Origin: Vicia villosa
Taxonomy: Eukaryota; Streptophyta; Magnoliopsida; Fabales; Fabaceae
Direction of reading: 5' to 3'
NCBI RefSeq assembly: GCF_029867415.1
Contig: NC_081182.1
Coordinates: forward strand, 46,260,317 to 46,324,316
DNA: 64,000 nucleotides
The notes beneath the pieces are model-generated. The model was not told the origin of the DNA and made no database searches. It was given only the letters and a program-made list of their open reading frames with translations. The position numbers and the translations under genes were made by a program. Positions 33,791-46,784 of the stretch are shown here, one piece after another (position 1 is the stretch's first letter; each line of letters opens with the position of its first letter).

Positions 33791-34083
33791 TATGTCTAGA
33801 TTGGTGGTATGAGATAAAATTGAATGTAATGAAGTGGTAGTTAATTAGGTTCTATTGTTTGGATTTAAAAATAATGAATATAATCGAATGGAATATGATG
33901 GAATCCATTCCAACTTATTCCATTCAATTCCTCTTTTTTTGTTCCATCTAATTTGGAGTGTATGTAATGGAATGAGATATTTTTAATAAAATAACCAAAC
34001 AATAGAGTGAAATGTATATTCCATTCCGCTCTGCTCTGTTCCATTCTGCTCCGTTATATTTCATCAATCCAAACACAGACTAT
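33791..34083. mobile_element. Probable MITE with ATTCCATTC-rich foldback
   Basis: The left part (ATTGAATGTAATGAAGTGG, AATCGAATGGAATATGATGG) and right part (AATGGAATGAGAT, TTCCATTCCGCTCTGCTC) pair with each other. The termini TATGTCTAGATTGGTGG and the complement TATAGTCTGTGTTTGGATTG are only partly alike. Fits a common type of short non-autonomous DNA transposon in legumes; superfamily not fixed. Confidence 0.5.
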
Positions 34084-35682
34084 AGGCATGAATCATTCTA
34101 ATGCAAATCAATTACAGGTAACCAAAGCTGCTTTAAACAAAGCGATTTAAAAACCTTTACATAGAAATTCATTCAAAACATAATTGGATTCATAATGATC
34201 CAATAGGTTTGATGCATCGCAGAACTAAGCTTACACATTAAATTGCAATAAGCAAGATCTAACCTAAATGATATACAAACACTGCCATGATGCAATAAAT
34301 ATTGTAATGAATGCAGAAAGTTAAAGGAAATGAGGGAAGAAAGAAGAGTAAACAACGATATATAGTGGTTCGACGTTCGTCCTTGCTTTTTCCACTTCAC
34401 TCTTCAATGGTGCTAAAACCATCGGGAAATAATAATGATCTTCCACTATTTCATAAGTTTGATACAAATATTTTGATTACAGCAAAATATCACACGATAA
34501 TTTCCTCTGTTGATGCTGATATTCAAGCTGCTAACAAAAACAAAATCCTTAATGATCTTGATCCAATAACCGTGCTATCCACAATAACCTGCTCCAAGTC
34601 TTCGTATGTGGAGATCCACCTGATTCTCAAATTTCTCGTTTGAGTGGTTTCCATTGGCTTAGTGTCAATTGAACAACATAAAACTTCTTTTTACGAACAA
34701 TCTTTACTAGACTTCACCAAAGTCTTCCATGGAGTATAGTGCAACTCTTCTCTTGATAGATAACACAACGTCCAAACCGCATTCAAGAAACGATTCTTGC
34801 ATCCATTACAATTAAAAAACTTCACACAAAAATATTAGATACCCTGATGTACCACTAGTCTCCCCCAAGCGCTCAATCTTTAGAGATGAATGTCCACAAC
34901 ACTGGATTAGGACTAAGGTTGAAGAAAATGAGCATCGCCAAAAGAACCCCCCGAAACACACACAATCTAATTCACAAGATATCAACAATGAATTAGATGT
35001 TGGTGAAAGAAGAACACATACTAAGGTTCTCTCAATTTTTTGGATAAAATGGGTGTTGGTTCTTAATGATCACCATGAGCTTGATAAAAAATTGAATCAT
35101 TACAAGATTAATCAACTCACTTTCTTTGGTTTCCCTCAACAACAAATTACACACATAAAGTGTAACAAAAATAAGATGTATTTTGACAAGAATTACACTC
35201 AAGAAGTTGTTCCTAAAATAAGAGAAAGATACAAGAGTGATAGGAATAGACACACTAGAGAAGAAAAGACAAATTAACAATTTTTTCTAAAATTTTCATA
35301 TTTATTTCATTATGAAGAAGTTTATAATGAGAGAGTCTCATTAAATTGGATCAAAGAAACAACTATTTAAATCAAAGGTGGAAATTTGGAATTTGTGAGG
35401 TTATGATTTGAATCACTATTCAAACCCGTGACTTGAGTCAAGTGCAAACCATAACTAAAGTCATATTGTGTCGTGATTCGAGTCACTTATATTTAAGATT
35501 CAAATCAAATCTGGTAGAGCCAAATTCTCGCTTTCATGGAGTGCTGTGATTTGAGTCCATTTAAACATGTGACTGGAATCAAATCACATAGAGCCAAAAT
35601 CCAAATTTCATAAATTATATGATTCGAGTCACACAATGTACAAGAATCTAATCAATAATCTAAACACCTTGATTCGAGTGTT
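34084..35682. mobile_element. Probable LTR-retroelement non-coding remnant
   Basis: No coding domain found. 34350-34400 (TATAGTGGTTCGACGTTCGT) and 34640-34950 read like LTR/leader sequence. 35440-35680 has four to five degenerate copies of TGATTCGAGTCAC spaced irregularly. No LTR pair or target duplication was found, so this is a weak call. Confidence 0.25.
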
Positions 35683-35822
35683 CTAAATTAGCCAATTTTC
35701 TACCCAGTGATTTTCCTCCCTAAATATGTGAGTGGCCATGATGCATCCTTAATTCATTGCCAACATACAAGTGTCTCATTTATTCCTTAACCGCCAAAAA
35801 ATCCAGGAAGGTACCGTAAAAG

Positions 35823-36035
35823 CTAAGACCGCAAGTTAAAATAAGATTCTAACAAGAATTTAGGCCAACTTTTAGAGGTGGCATGATCCAAAGCCAGAAT
35901 ATCTCTTATGATCTCAACATACAATGCATTTTTGTTACCCAGATTGCAAGAAAAGTTAGCAACATGATTTGAGTGATGATCCTTGAAAAAAACAACAAGT
36001 AACCAAACTGGTGGGCCAACTAAGGCCTTTATCAA
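35823..36035 (-). pseudogene. RNase H-like fragment, copy A
   Basis: 70 codons open on the minus strand. FSCNLGNKNALYVEIIRDIL, LDHA..KSWPKFLLESYFNL matches the layout of the RNase H fold found at the C-terminus of plant non-LTR retrotransposon-like proteins (a Gly/Asn turn, E in helix, LESD-like end). The usual LESD is LESY here, so a catalytic Asp is missing. Flanks are non-coding. Relic. Confidence 0.5.
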
Positions 36036-36229
36036 TATGATTCACAAGGTACTAACAATAACCTTGAAATCTTCGAGTATGGAAAACATGGAAGAATATG
36101 AAAGCAAAGGTGGATTGCAAATGGATAACTCTATTACTTAATAGTGACTTCGTTTCTAGTTAACCGAATGTCATTCACAATATTCATGATAGAGGAGACA
36201 CTAGGCAAAATTAGACCTTAGCCATCATA

Positions 36230-36625
36230 TTTTATATCTTAGACAACACTTTTAAGTGCTGCTATAGGTATACATAACACTTATTATTAATGTATAAGCG
36301 TTGACTTAAGTTCACTTTAGGTAACACTTTATGATAAAAGCATTGGCGCAAGGAATCATTAGGCATCGCTTTCTCGCATAAGTGCTCGTTAGGCAGCACT
36401 TTTTCATAAAAGCATTGGCGTAAGACATCATTAGGCATCGCTTTTTGATAAAAGCATTGGCTTAAATTCTATTTAGGCGGCGCTTTTTATAAAAGCACTG
36501 ACGTAAGGCCTTTTTACGCAACCGTTCATATAAAAGTGATGGTGTCTGGCATCATTAGGAAGCACTTTCTGATTAAAGCGCTGATATAATAAGCGTGTTT
36601 CATATATACTTTAAGCACTACAAAT
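36230..36625. repeat. Array of AAAGCRYTGGCGTAAG / GGCAGCRCTTTTT repeats, unit A
   Basis: About eight degenerate units of 45-60 bp, each pairing an AAAAGCATTGGCG-type block with a TTAGGCAGCACTTTTT-type block, so locally palindromic. It ends ACTTTAAGCACTACAAATTC. This resembles sub-terminal repeat arrays of CACTA-type DNA transposons. No transposase and no second end were found. Equivalent arrays are at 41745-42130 and 56900-57290. Confidence 0.5.
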
Positions 36626-37129
36626 TCCTTTGATGTATAAACTTATAAAACAATACAAAGAGATTGGACATTAAATACTAATGATTATATTTACAATATC
36701 AAGTTTGTGTTTAAATTTTCATAATCACAGATTTATAATATATTGTGATCAATAAGTACTATGTTACATCAAAATAGAATAAGAAACTTTTAAAAAGTAA
36801 TTGAAATTTGAATAAACTTCATAGTCCCTCTTAAACAAGTTCAAAATTACATTTATGCAAAACAATGATAACCTATATCTTTACGAAATTACTTTAACAT
36901 TGGATGCATGCTTGTCCTTACTATGTCTTCTTTCAAATCTTTCATTTTTTGTACCCTTCTCATAAAACATTTATGTGATCTTTAAACTAAACTTGTTTAA
37001 ACAGAAATAAAAGTTTTTAATTAACGAAGCTCAATGACATATCAAATTCAAAGGCTCTGTTTGTAAAATCTCTATCATGTTTTTTTAGATTAGTACGTCA
37101 AAATATCTATCTTGTTTGTGAGCTAAGTC

Positions 37130-37500
37130 GTTAAAAACTCTGTTTGATTTTGGGGATCAACCTGTATAAAATCACTCATATGCTCTAACAAGGTTTGTAG
37201 GTATATCCTTAAAAGCTCAACACATTTGATTAGTGGAACTCTCAATAAGAAATTATTGAAGAAAGAAGTAGGCTTAGTTGTTATGTCGAACCTGCATAAA
37301 TCCTAGTGTAATCTCTCTAACCATATATCTTTGTATTCTCTCATCTGTTGTAATAAGGTTTGTAGGTATATCCTTAAAAGCTCAATACGTTTGACCAGTG
37401 GAACTCTCAATAAGAAATTATTGGAGAAAAGAGTAGACTTAGTTGTTATGTCGAACCTGTATAAATCCTGGAGTAATCTTTCTAACCGTATATCTTTATA
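37130..37500 (-). pseudogene. 165-bp tandem repeat, unit A (frame broken)
   Basis: Two copies with period 165 (AGGTTTGTAGGTATATCC at 37191 and 37356). It is the counterpart of the open 55-residue repeat at 42656-42943, but here substitutions have introduced stops, so no long ORF survives. Confidence 0.6.
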
Positions 37501-38112
37501 ATATATTATTAATTTTCTTTTATCTTCATTTCTTTTCTTATTTCTTTGTTGGTTGATATCTGCTTAAATTTTTTAACTGCCATAGGTTGTTTTGCAAAAA
37601 AAAGATTTTTTCTAATTATGTTGTAGCTTAAAAATTCGAGATTGTTTGAAAAAAAAGAAGTCACAATCAATAATAATTAAAATAGATAAAATATAGAAAA
37701 ATCCTTAAAAAAATAGTAATAGAAAATGGAGTCTAGGTTCGGGGATCGATTATGGATAGGTAATGTGTTAGAACCTTACAAAATTTGTTCGACAATGGCT
37801 ACCACCAATAAATTGTGCTGATATATTGTTAATTTAGAAATATGTACTTTTTCTTATTATTAGATACAATTTATTAGACAACGATAAAAAACGATTTTTT
37901 ATTGTTATTATGCTTGACAAGAGTTATATCTTGCTCCTTCGTATTTCCTACTTTAATGATGAATTCAAAGCCATGTAGTTTATGTGTCGGTAGATATAAA
38001 GTTTGATTGTTTTTTATTTATCAAATTTATAATCTTTATGTTTTTGGAACTTAAATGTCTCAAACTAGGTTGTAAACAGGATGTCACGTCCCAACCAATC
38101 CTTTTAATAAAA

Positions 38113-38226
<114 letters not shown>

Positions 38227-39093
38227 CTTAGAGTTTAATATCATTAAGTTGTCACAACACATGCTTTTAAAATTGTAGTTAGCATTTTGCATCTCAGCTA
38301 ATTATATTTTATTTAAAAAGTTTGATATTTCAGAGTTTTAAGATTATGAAATTGTCACAACCGAGTCAACAAAAACTAGAACTAACTAATTTCACATCGC
38401 AAGTAATTCTATATTTTTTAAGAATTTTATTTTGAATTTTAAGATCATCAATTTGTCATCTCTAGCATCTCAAAATGAAATTTACAAGATGTCAAATCTT
38501 CACTAATCATATTTTATTTCATAAAATTCTAAAAGAAATTATGTAGAACGTTTTTTTCAGCTGGTTTAATGCCAACTAAAAACCTGTTTAGTAACACGAA
38601 GATATCAAATTTCCTTCAGAATTTTGCAGCAGATTTATTTAAAATAATTTCAATTATAAAAACTAGAACCTCTAGAACATATTTCAGACAAACATAATAT
38701 TTCATGATATATCACATAAACATAATATACGAATTTAGGAATAACAAGCTTGCTCGATATATTAGTTTAATAAACCACCTTAAAAAAAAACAACAACAAC
38801 AATATAAATAAAAAGTTACCAACATACTCAATCTACTCATTTTGCAAAAAAATTTATATTATTGGTTGAAGTTTACACGAGATTTATTAACTCATGTTGG
38901 TCACATTTCTGAGTTAAATGTAGCTCGTGACTTTCAACAGATAATAATGCAAATGTTAGAGAACATGTCGTTAACAATTATTATATCACAAAGTATGATA
39001 GTGCACATACATACTTATTCAACAAAACACATAACTTATTTTAAATTCTTAGACACATTTGTTCCATAATGACACATAAATTATTTTAAATCC

Positions 39094-39483
39094 CTAGACA
39101 CACTTATATTCAGGAGGAACACTTTTTTGACATGCACTAAGGATCAAGCTGAGGTCGATAGGTATGTTTAAGTTGATTCCAAGCACATTCGCCTTAAGTG
39201 CGATACAAATACAAGTTGTAGCTTCTAAATCAACCAAACCATCGATTAATGCACAACATTCACTACCCAAAGGAGGAGTTCCAAGATGAACCAATCCTAA
39301 AAGATTAGCACAAACCCTCATCTTTAAGGTGTCTATGGGGCAATTACCTTGGGATGAAGGTTGAGCAGAAGTGGGTGAAGGTGTTTGATTTGGTGATGGT
39401 GGAGAACCTTGGGCATTGATGAATGTTGAGTAAGAAAGAAGATAAAGCACTAAAATTATGGAAGATAATTTGTTCAAAGCCAT
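39094..39483 (-). CDS. Hybrid proline-rich protein with 8-cysteine (LTP-like) domain, copy A
   Basis: Single exon, 129 residues. An N-terminal signal peptide (about 1-24, hydrophobic LSSIILVLYLLSYSTF, cleavage probably after INA) and a short Pro/Ser/Gln linker (26-46) precede the eight-cysteine motif. Cysteines are at 48, 58, 76-77, 91, 93, 118 and 128, i.e. C..C..CC..CxC..C..C. This is the pEARLI1/DC2.15-type HyPRP family of secreted cell-wall proteins, related to lipid-transfer proteins and linked to development and stress. A TATA box TATAAATAAG (complement of about 39541-39550) lies some 60 bp upstream of the ATG, which supports the start. Copy B at 44675-45064 differs by one visible base (Thr90 versus Ala). 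Probably a functional gene. Confidence 0.93.
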   Translation of the reverse strand: MALNKLSSIILVLYLLSYSTFINAQGSPPSPNQTPSPTSAQPSSQGNCPIDTLKMRVCANLLGLVHLGTPPLGSECCALIDGLVDLEATTCICIALKANVLGINLNIPIDLSLILSACQKSVPPEYKCV

Positions 39484-39540
39484 GACTATTGTTTATAAAA
39501 TATAGTAATATGTGTGTTGATTGAAGTTGAATTTGTGAAC

Positions 39541-39550
39541 CTTATTTATA
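39541..39550 (-). promoter_or_regulatory. TATA box of HyPRP copy A
   Basis: Minus-strand TATAAATAAG about 60 bp upstream of the start codon, conserved in copy B. Confidence 0.65.
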
Positions 39551-39750
39551 AGCAAGAAAAAAAATATAAGGTGGACGTTAGAAATCTAATTACGGGCCAA
39601 CAAGTGAATAGTGTGATAATATTTTTGATTGGTACTTTTGTAATAATATTTTTGTTTATTATGTTTCTTTTTCATTATTTCTACGACTCAATGGTGGTAA
39701 ATTCAAAATCAAAAGGTGTAATGGATTTATTTTCTACCAAACCAATGTGA

Positions 39751-41188
39751 TTTAAATTTTTTTTTTTTGCATGATAAAAGTTAAAAAAAAAAAAAACTTG
39801 TTTGGAATATTTTATTTTAAAGTAAACTCTAAATCTTAATATTCAAAGGAAACTAGTTTTACACAAATTTTATTTTTTTAAATATTTTTTATATTTTGTT
39901 TAATTTAGATATAGTTCAAACTATTTATAATATATTATTTAAATAAAAATTTATATATATTTTTAGAAATATTTTTTTTATATTTCCAATTCAATAATGT
40001 TTCTATATGTACCTGTGCATATATAGTCTGTTTAATTTTACATCAATTATCTTTATATTCATATCTACTATATAATATTTACTAGATATATCATAATTAT
40101 TTTGGGGATGTCAAATAATTTTGAAATTAATTGTCATTTGTTCATATTTTATATACGTCTAAATATCCACTATATTAAAAACATTCCGCAAACACAATCT
40201 TTAACTTGTTACATGTATAAATTTACGAGATGAGTTTTATATTGTTATTTTCTCTCAAAATTTTTATGGTGCTTTACAGACCCCTTCTTCATTCTAGAAA
40301 GGTATATCATAAACTTTTTGATTTCCCACATTTATAGGGCATGAAACTAGTGTACATTTAGTCATTTACATTAGCCAAATTAGGCCTAACCTTACCCACA
40401 TTTACAATTTGAAATGCATCCACACTAGCTCTTTTGGATAGTTTTGGTCCCAGTCCTCTCTTTTTTTAATCCTTATTTGTAAATGTCATTAGATATATTA
40501 ATCTCTTATACCGCCCCTTCTTTTATATAAAGAAAAAGAAAGAAAGATAATTATTAAACATTCTTTTTAATTTTTTTAGTTACACAATATTATGGATATG
40601 CTCATTTTTTACCCTAGATTTTAATTTTTTTTACTAAAGTTTAGTCACGTCCCCCACAGTTTTGGATCAATTTAATTTGCGTGCACCGTCGACATTAACA
40701 AATTTAATATTTGTAACATATATTAGCGGTAATTTGGTTGACTTGCCATCTTAAATTTGTTCAACTAGACATTTCTCTTACATCAAAATGGACCTCAAAA
40801 TAGGGAAAGGACCATATCAAAGGAACAAAAATTTTAAGATTGGAGGGATAAAAAATTGGTTTTTAAAATTGGAGGGAGGGGGGACATTTATTTATAAAAA
40901 AATCAAAAGTACATTTAATCCATTATAATTTTCCTTTCAAATTTCTAAATTAAGTATCAAAACCTTTTTATTTATTTTTTTACTCTCCAATTTTTTTATA
41001 GCAAAAACGGATACATTATTTAGATATATTGTAAAAATAGGGTAAACTAAAGGGGTAGAAGTAGGGATACCAAAAAAATGAAAGGCTAGAAAATTCCTAG
41101 GCTATGAAGCCCTAACCTATTTCTATCAAAAGCTTTTGTTACATTCTATGTATATCATCCCACCAAGTGTAGTTAGCAAAAGTTAAAC
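39751..41188. other. AT-rich spacer of unit A
   Basis: Upstream of the HyPRP gene (which reads leftwards). No ORF with a motif. Regulatory content beyond the TATA box cannot be assigned. Confidence 0.4.
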
Positions 41189-41328
41189 CTAAACTAGCCA
41201 ATTTTCTACCCAGTGATTTTCCTCCCTAAATATGTGAGTGGCCATGATGCATCCTTAATTCATTGCCAACATACAAGTGTCTCATTTATTCCTTAACCGC
41301 CAAAAAACCCAGGAAGGTACCGTAAAAG

Positions 41329-41526
41329 CTAAGACCGGAAGTTAAAATAAGATTCTAACAAGAATTTAGGCCAACTTTTAGTGGTGGCATGATCGAAAGC
41401 CAGAATATCTCTAATGATCTCAACATACGATGCATTTTTGTCTCCCAGATTACAAGAAAAGTTAGCAAGATGATTTGAGTGATTATCCTTTAAAAAAAAC
41501 AACAAGTAACCAAACTGGTGGGCCAA
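41329..41526 (-). pseudogene. RNase H-like fragment, copy B
   Basis: 65 codons, nearly the same peptide as copy A (FSCNLGDKNASYVEIIRDIL, then LESYFNF). Same call and caveats. Confidence 0.5.
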
Positions 41527-41744
41527 CTAAGGCCTTTATCAATATGATTCATAGGGTACTATCAATAACCTTGAAATCTTCGAGTATGGAAAACATGGTA
41601 GAATATGAAAGCAAAGGTGGGTTGCAAATGAATAACTCTATTACTTAATAGTGACTTGGTTTATAGTTGACCGAATGTCATTCACAATGTTCATGATAGA
41701 GAAGACACTAGGCAAAATTACACCTTAGCCAGCGTATTTTATAT

Positions 41745-42130
41745 CTTAGACAACACTTTTAAGTGCTGCTATAGGTATACACAAAACTTATTATTAATGC
41801 ATAAGCGTTGACTTAAGTTCACTTTAGGTAAAACTTTCTGATAAAAGCATTGGCGCAAGGAATCATTAGGTAGCGCTTTCTGGCATAAGTGCTCGTTAGG
41901 CAGCACTTTTGCATAAAAGCATTGGCGTAAGACATCCTTAGGCATCACTTTTTGATAAAAGCGTCGCTTAAATTCTATTTAGGCAGCGATTTTTATAAAA
42001 CCACTGATGTAAGTCCTTTTTCGACAACCGTTCTTATAAAAGTGTTGGTGTCAGGCATCATTAGGAAGAACTTTCTGATTAAAGCGCTGGTATAATAAGC
42101 GTGTTTTATATATACTTTAAGCAGTGCAAA
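41745..42130. repeat. Palindromic repeat array, unit B
   Basis: Colinear with 36230-36625. The terminal CACTACAAATTC of unit A reads CAGTGCAAATTC here. Confidence 0.5.
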
Positions 42131-42655
42131 TTCTTTTGATGTATAAACTTATAAAACAGTACAAAGGGATTGGACAAGAAATACTAATGATTATTTTTAG
42201 AATATCAAGTTTGTGTTTAAATGTTCAAAATCACAGATTTATAATATATTGTAATCAATAAGTTCTATGTTACATCAAAATACAATAAGAAACTTTTTTA
42301 TAGTAATTGAAATTTGAATAAACTTCATAGTCCCTCTTAAACAAGTTCAAAATTACATTTATGCAAAACAGTGAAAACCTATATCTTTTCGAAATTACTT
42401 AAACATTAGATGCATGCTTGTCCTGACTATGTCTTCTTTCAAATCTTTCATTTTATGTACCATTCTGATAAAACATTTATGTAATCTTTAAACTAAGGTA
42501 TTACTTAGAAAATAATAAAATAAACTTGTTTAAACAGAAATAAAAGTTTTTAATTAACAAAGCTCAGTGACATACCAAATCTAAAGGCTCTGTTTGTAAA
42601 ATCTCTGTCATGTTTTTGTAGATTAGTACGTCAAAATATCTATCTGGTTTGTGAG

Positions 42656-42943
42656 CTAATACGTTAAAAGCTCTGTTTGATTTTGGGGATCAACCTGTAT
42701 AAAATCTCTCATATGTTGTAATAAGGTTTGTAGGTATATCCTTAGAAGCTCAACACATTTGATTAGTGGAACTCTCAATAAGAAGTTATTGGAGAAAGGA
42801 GTAGGCTTAGTTGTTATGTCGAACCTGTATAAATCCTGGTGTAATCTCTCTAACCCTATATCTTTGTAATCTCTCATCTGTTTTAATAAGGTTTGTAGGT
42901 ATATCCCTATAAGGTCAACAAGTTTGATTAGTGGAACTCTCAA
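42656..42943 (-). CDS. ORF with two 55-residue repeats (hypothetical)
   Basis: A 95-codon open frame covering two copies of a 165-bp repeat, so the period is exactly 55 codons. Each copy reads LRVPLIK, then IYLQTLLQHMRDY-like, KDIGLERLHQDLYRFDITTK and PFSNNFLL. Leu/Ile-rich with charged helices. No family recognised. It may be a fragment of a longer transposon or legume-specific repeat protein. There is no clear upstream coding continuation, and the unit A copy is broken. Confidence 0.35.
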   Translation of the reverse strand: MRVPLIKLVDLIGIYLQTLLKQMRDYKDIGLERLHQDLYRFDITTKPTPFSNNFLLRVPLIKCVELLRIYLQTLLQHMRDFIQVDPQNQTELLTY

Positions 42944-43647
42944 TAAGAAATTATTGGAGAAAAGAGTAGGCTTAGTTGTTATGTCGAACCTGTATAAATT
43001 CTGGTGTAATCTCTCTAACCGTATATCTTTATAATATATTATTAATTTTCTTTTATCTTCATTTCTTTTCTTATTTCTTTGCTGCTTGATATCTGCTTAA
43101 ATTTTTTAACTGCCATAGGTTGTTTTACAAAAAAATAAGATTTTTCCAAATTATGTTGTAGCTTAAAAATTCGAGATTGTTTGAAAAGAAAGAAGTCACA
43201 ATCAATAATAATTAAAATAGAGGAAATTTAGAAAAATCCTTAAAAAAAACAGTAATTAAAAATGGAGTTTAGGTTCGGGGATCGATTATGGATAGGTAAT
43301 GTGTTAGAACCTTACAAAATTTGTTCGACAATGGCTACCACTAATAAGTTGTGCTAATATATTGTTAATTTTGAAATATGTACTTTTCTTTTTATAATAT
43401 ACAATTTATTAGACAACGATAAAAAACGATTTTTTATTGTTATTATGCTTGACAAGAGTTATGTCTTGCTCCTTCGTATTTCCTACTTTAATGAAGAATT
43501 CAAAGCCATGTAGTTTATGTGTCGGTAGATATAAAGTTTGATTGTTTTTTATTTATCAAATTTATAATCTTTATATTGTTGGAACTTAAATGTCTCAAAC
43601 TAGGTTATAAATAGGATGTCACGTCCCCACCAATTCTTTTTAATAAA

Positions 43648-43788
<141 letters not shown>

Positions 43789-44350
43789 CTTAGAGTTTAA
43801 TATCATTAAGCTCTCACAAGACATGCTTTTAAAATTAGAGCTAGCATTTTGCATCTCAGCTTATTATATCTTATTTAAAAAGTTTGATACTTCAGAGTTT
43901 AAAGATTATGAAATTTTCACAACCGAGTCAACAAAAACTAGAACTAACTAATTTCACATCGCAAGTAATTCTATATTTTTTAAGAATTTTATTTTGAATT
44001 TTAAGATCATCAAGTTGTCATCTCTCATCATCTCAAAATGAAATTTACGAGATGTCAAATCTTCACTAATCATATTTTATTTCATAAAACTCTACAAGAA
44101 ATTGTGTAGAACGTTTTTTTCAGCTGGTTTAATGCCAACAAAAAACTTGTTTAGTAACACGACTATATCAAATTTCCTTCAGAATTTTGCAGCAGATTAA
44201 TTTAAAAAATTTCAATTATAAAAACTAGAACCTCTAGAACATATTTCAGACAAACATAATATTTCATGATATATCACAAAAACATAATATACGAATTTAG
44301 GAATAACAAGCTTGCTCGATATATTAGTTTAATGAACCACCTTAAAAAAG

Positions 44351-44351
44351 C

Positions 44352-44386
<35 letters not shown>
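44351..44386. repeat. (CAA)n microsatellite
   Basis: Twelve CAA units; unit A has only about three to four at the same place, so the tract expanded after duplication. Confidence 0.85.
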
Positions 44387-44387
<1 letters not shown>

Positions 44388-44674
44388 AATAAAAAGTTAC
44401 CAACATACTCAATCTACTCATTTTGCAAAATATTTTATATTATTGATTGAAGTTTACCCGAGATTTATTAACTCATGTTGGTCACATTTCTGAGTTAAAT
44501 GTAGCTCGTGACTTTCAACAGATAATAATGCAAATGTTAGAGAACATGTCGTTAACAATTATTATATCACAAAGTATGATAGTGCACATACATACTTATT
44601 CAACAAAACACATAACTTATTTTAAATTCTTAGACACATTTGTTCCATAATGACAAATAAATTATTTTAAATCC

Positions 44675-45064
44675 CTAGACACACTTATATTCAGGAGGAA
44701 CACTTTTTTGACATGCACTAAGGATCAAGCTGAGGTCGATAGGTATGTTTAAGTTGATTCCAAGCACATTCGCCTTAAGTGCGATACAAATACAAGCTGT
44801 AGCTTCTAAATCAACCAAACCATCGATTAATGCACAACATTCACTACCCAAAGGAGGAGTTCCAAGATGAACCAATCCTAAAAGATTAGCACAAACCCTC
44901 ATCTTTAAGGTGTCTATGGGGCAATTACCTTGGGATGAAGGTTGAGCAGAAGTGGGTGAAGGTGTTTGATTTGGTGATGGTGGAGAACCTTGGGCATTGA
45001 TGAATGTTGAGTAAGAAAGAAGATAAAGCACTAAAATTATGGAAGATAATTTGTTCAAAGCCAT
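44675..45064 (-). CDS. Hybrid proline-rich protein with 8-cysteine (LTP-like) domain, copy B
   Basis: Single exon, 129 residues, with the same signal peptide, Pro/Ser linker and eight-cysteine spacing as copy A; all eight Cys are kept. The only coding difference seen is residue 90, Ala here and Thr in copy A (GCT versus ACT codon on the minus strand). The upstream TATA box is also conserved (complement of about 45122-45131). The near-identity shows the duplication is recent or homogenised. Both copies should be treated as candidate expressed genes encoding secreted cell-wall/LTP-like proteins. Confidence 0.93.
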   Translation of the reverse strand: MALNKLSSIILVLYLLSYSTFINAQGSPPSPNQTPSPTSAQPSSQGNCPIDTLKMRVCANLLGLVHLGTPPLGSECCALIDGLVDLEATACICIALKANVLGINLNIPIDLSLILSACQKSVPPEYKCV

Positions 45065-45121
45065 GACTATTGTTTATAAAATATAGTAATATGTGTGTTG
45101 ATTGAAGTTGAATTTGTGAAC

Positions 45122-45131
45122 CTTATTTATA
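45122..45131 (-). promoter_or_regulatory. TATA box of HyPRP copy B
   Basis: Same TATAAATAAG motif as copy A, about 60 bp upstream of the ATG. Confidence 0.65.
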
Positions 45132-46784
45132 AGCAAGAAAAAAAATATAAGGTGGACGTTAGAAATCTAATTACGGGCCAACAAGTGAATAGTGTGATAA
45201 TATTTTTGATTGGTACTTTTGTAATAATATTTTTGTTTATTATGTTCCTTTTTCATTATTTCTATGACTCAATGGTGGTAAATTCAAAATCAAAAGGTGT
45301 AATGGATTTATTTTCTACCAAACCAATGTTATTTTTTAAATTTTTTTTACATGATAAAAGTTAAAAAAAACTTGTTTGAAATATTTTATTTTAAAGTAAA
45401 CTCTAAATCTTAATATTCAAAGGAAACTAGTTTTACACAAATTTAATTTTTTTAAATATTTTTTATATTTTATTTAATTTAGATATAGTTCAAACTACTT
45501 ATAATATATTATTTAAATAAAAATTTATATATATTTTTAGAAATATTTTTTTTATATTTCCAATTCAATAATGTTTCTATATGTTATAATACTTGTGCAT
45601 ATATAATCTGTTTAATTTTCCATCAATTATCTTTATATTCATATCTACTATATAATATTTACTAGATATATCATAATTATTTTGGGGATGTCAAATAATT
45701 TTGAAATTAATTGTCATTTGTTCATATTTTATATACGTCTAAATATCCACTATATTGAAAACATTCCGCAAACACAATCTTTAACTTGTTACATGTATAA
45801 ATTTACGAGATGAATTTTATATTGTTATTTTCTCTCAAAATTTTTATGGTGCTTTATAGACCTCTTCTTCATTCTAGAAAGGTATATCATAAATTTTTTA
45901 ATTTCCCACATTTATAGGGCATGAAACTAGCTCTTTTGGATAGTTTTGGTCCCAGTCCTCTCTTTTTTTAAAATGCACCCACATTTACCCACATTTACAA
46001 TTTGAAATGCACCCACACTAGCTCTTTTGGATAGTTTTGGTCCCAGTCCTCTCTTTTTTTAATCCTTATTTGTAAATTTCATTAGATATATTAATCTCTT
46101 ATACCGCCCCTCCTTTTATATAAAGAAAAAGAAAGAAAGATAATTATTAAACATTCTTTTTAATTTTTTTAGTTACACAATATTATGGATATGCTCATTT
46201 TTTACCCTAGAATTTAATTTTTTTACTAAAGTTTAGTCACGTCCCCCACAGTTTTGGGTCAATTTTATTTGCGTGCACCGTCGACATTAACAAATTTAAT
46301 ATTTGTAACATATATTAGCGGTAATTTGGTTGACTTGCCATCTTAAATTTATTCAACTAGGCATTTCTCTTACATCAAAATGGACCTCAAAATAGGGAAA
46401 GGACCATATCAAAGGAACAAAAATTTTAAGATTGGAGGGATAAAAAATTGGTTTTTAAAATTGGAGGGAGGGGGGACATTTATTTATAAAAAAAAAAATC
46501 AAAAGTACATTTAATCCATTATAATTTTCCTTTCAAATTTCTAAATTAAGTATCAAAACCTTTTTATTTATTTTTTTACTCTCCAATTTTTTTATAGCAA
46601 AAACGGATACATTATTTAAATATATTGTAAAAAGAGGGTAAACTAAGGGGGTAGAAGTAGGGATACCAAAAAAATGAAAGGCTAGAAAATTCCTAGGCTA
46701 TGAAGCCCTAACCTATTTCTATCAAAAGCTTTTGTTACATTCTATGTATATCATCCCACCAAGTGTAGTTAGCAAAAGTTAAAC

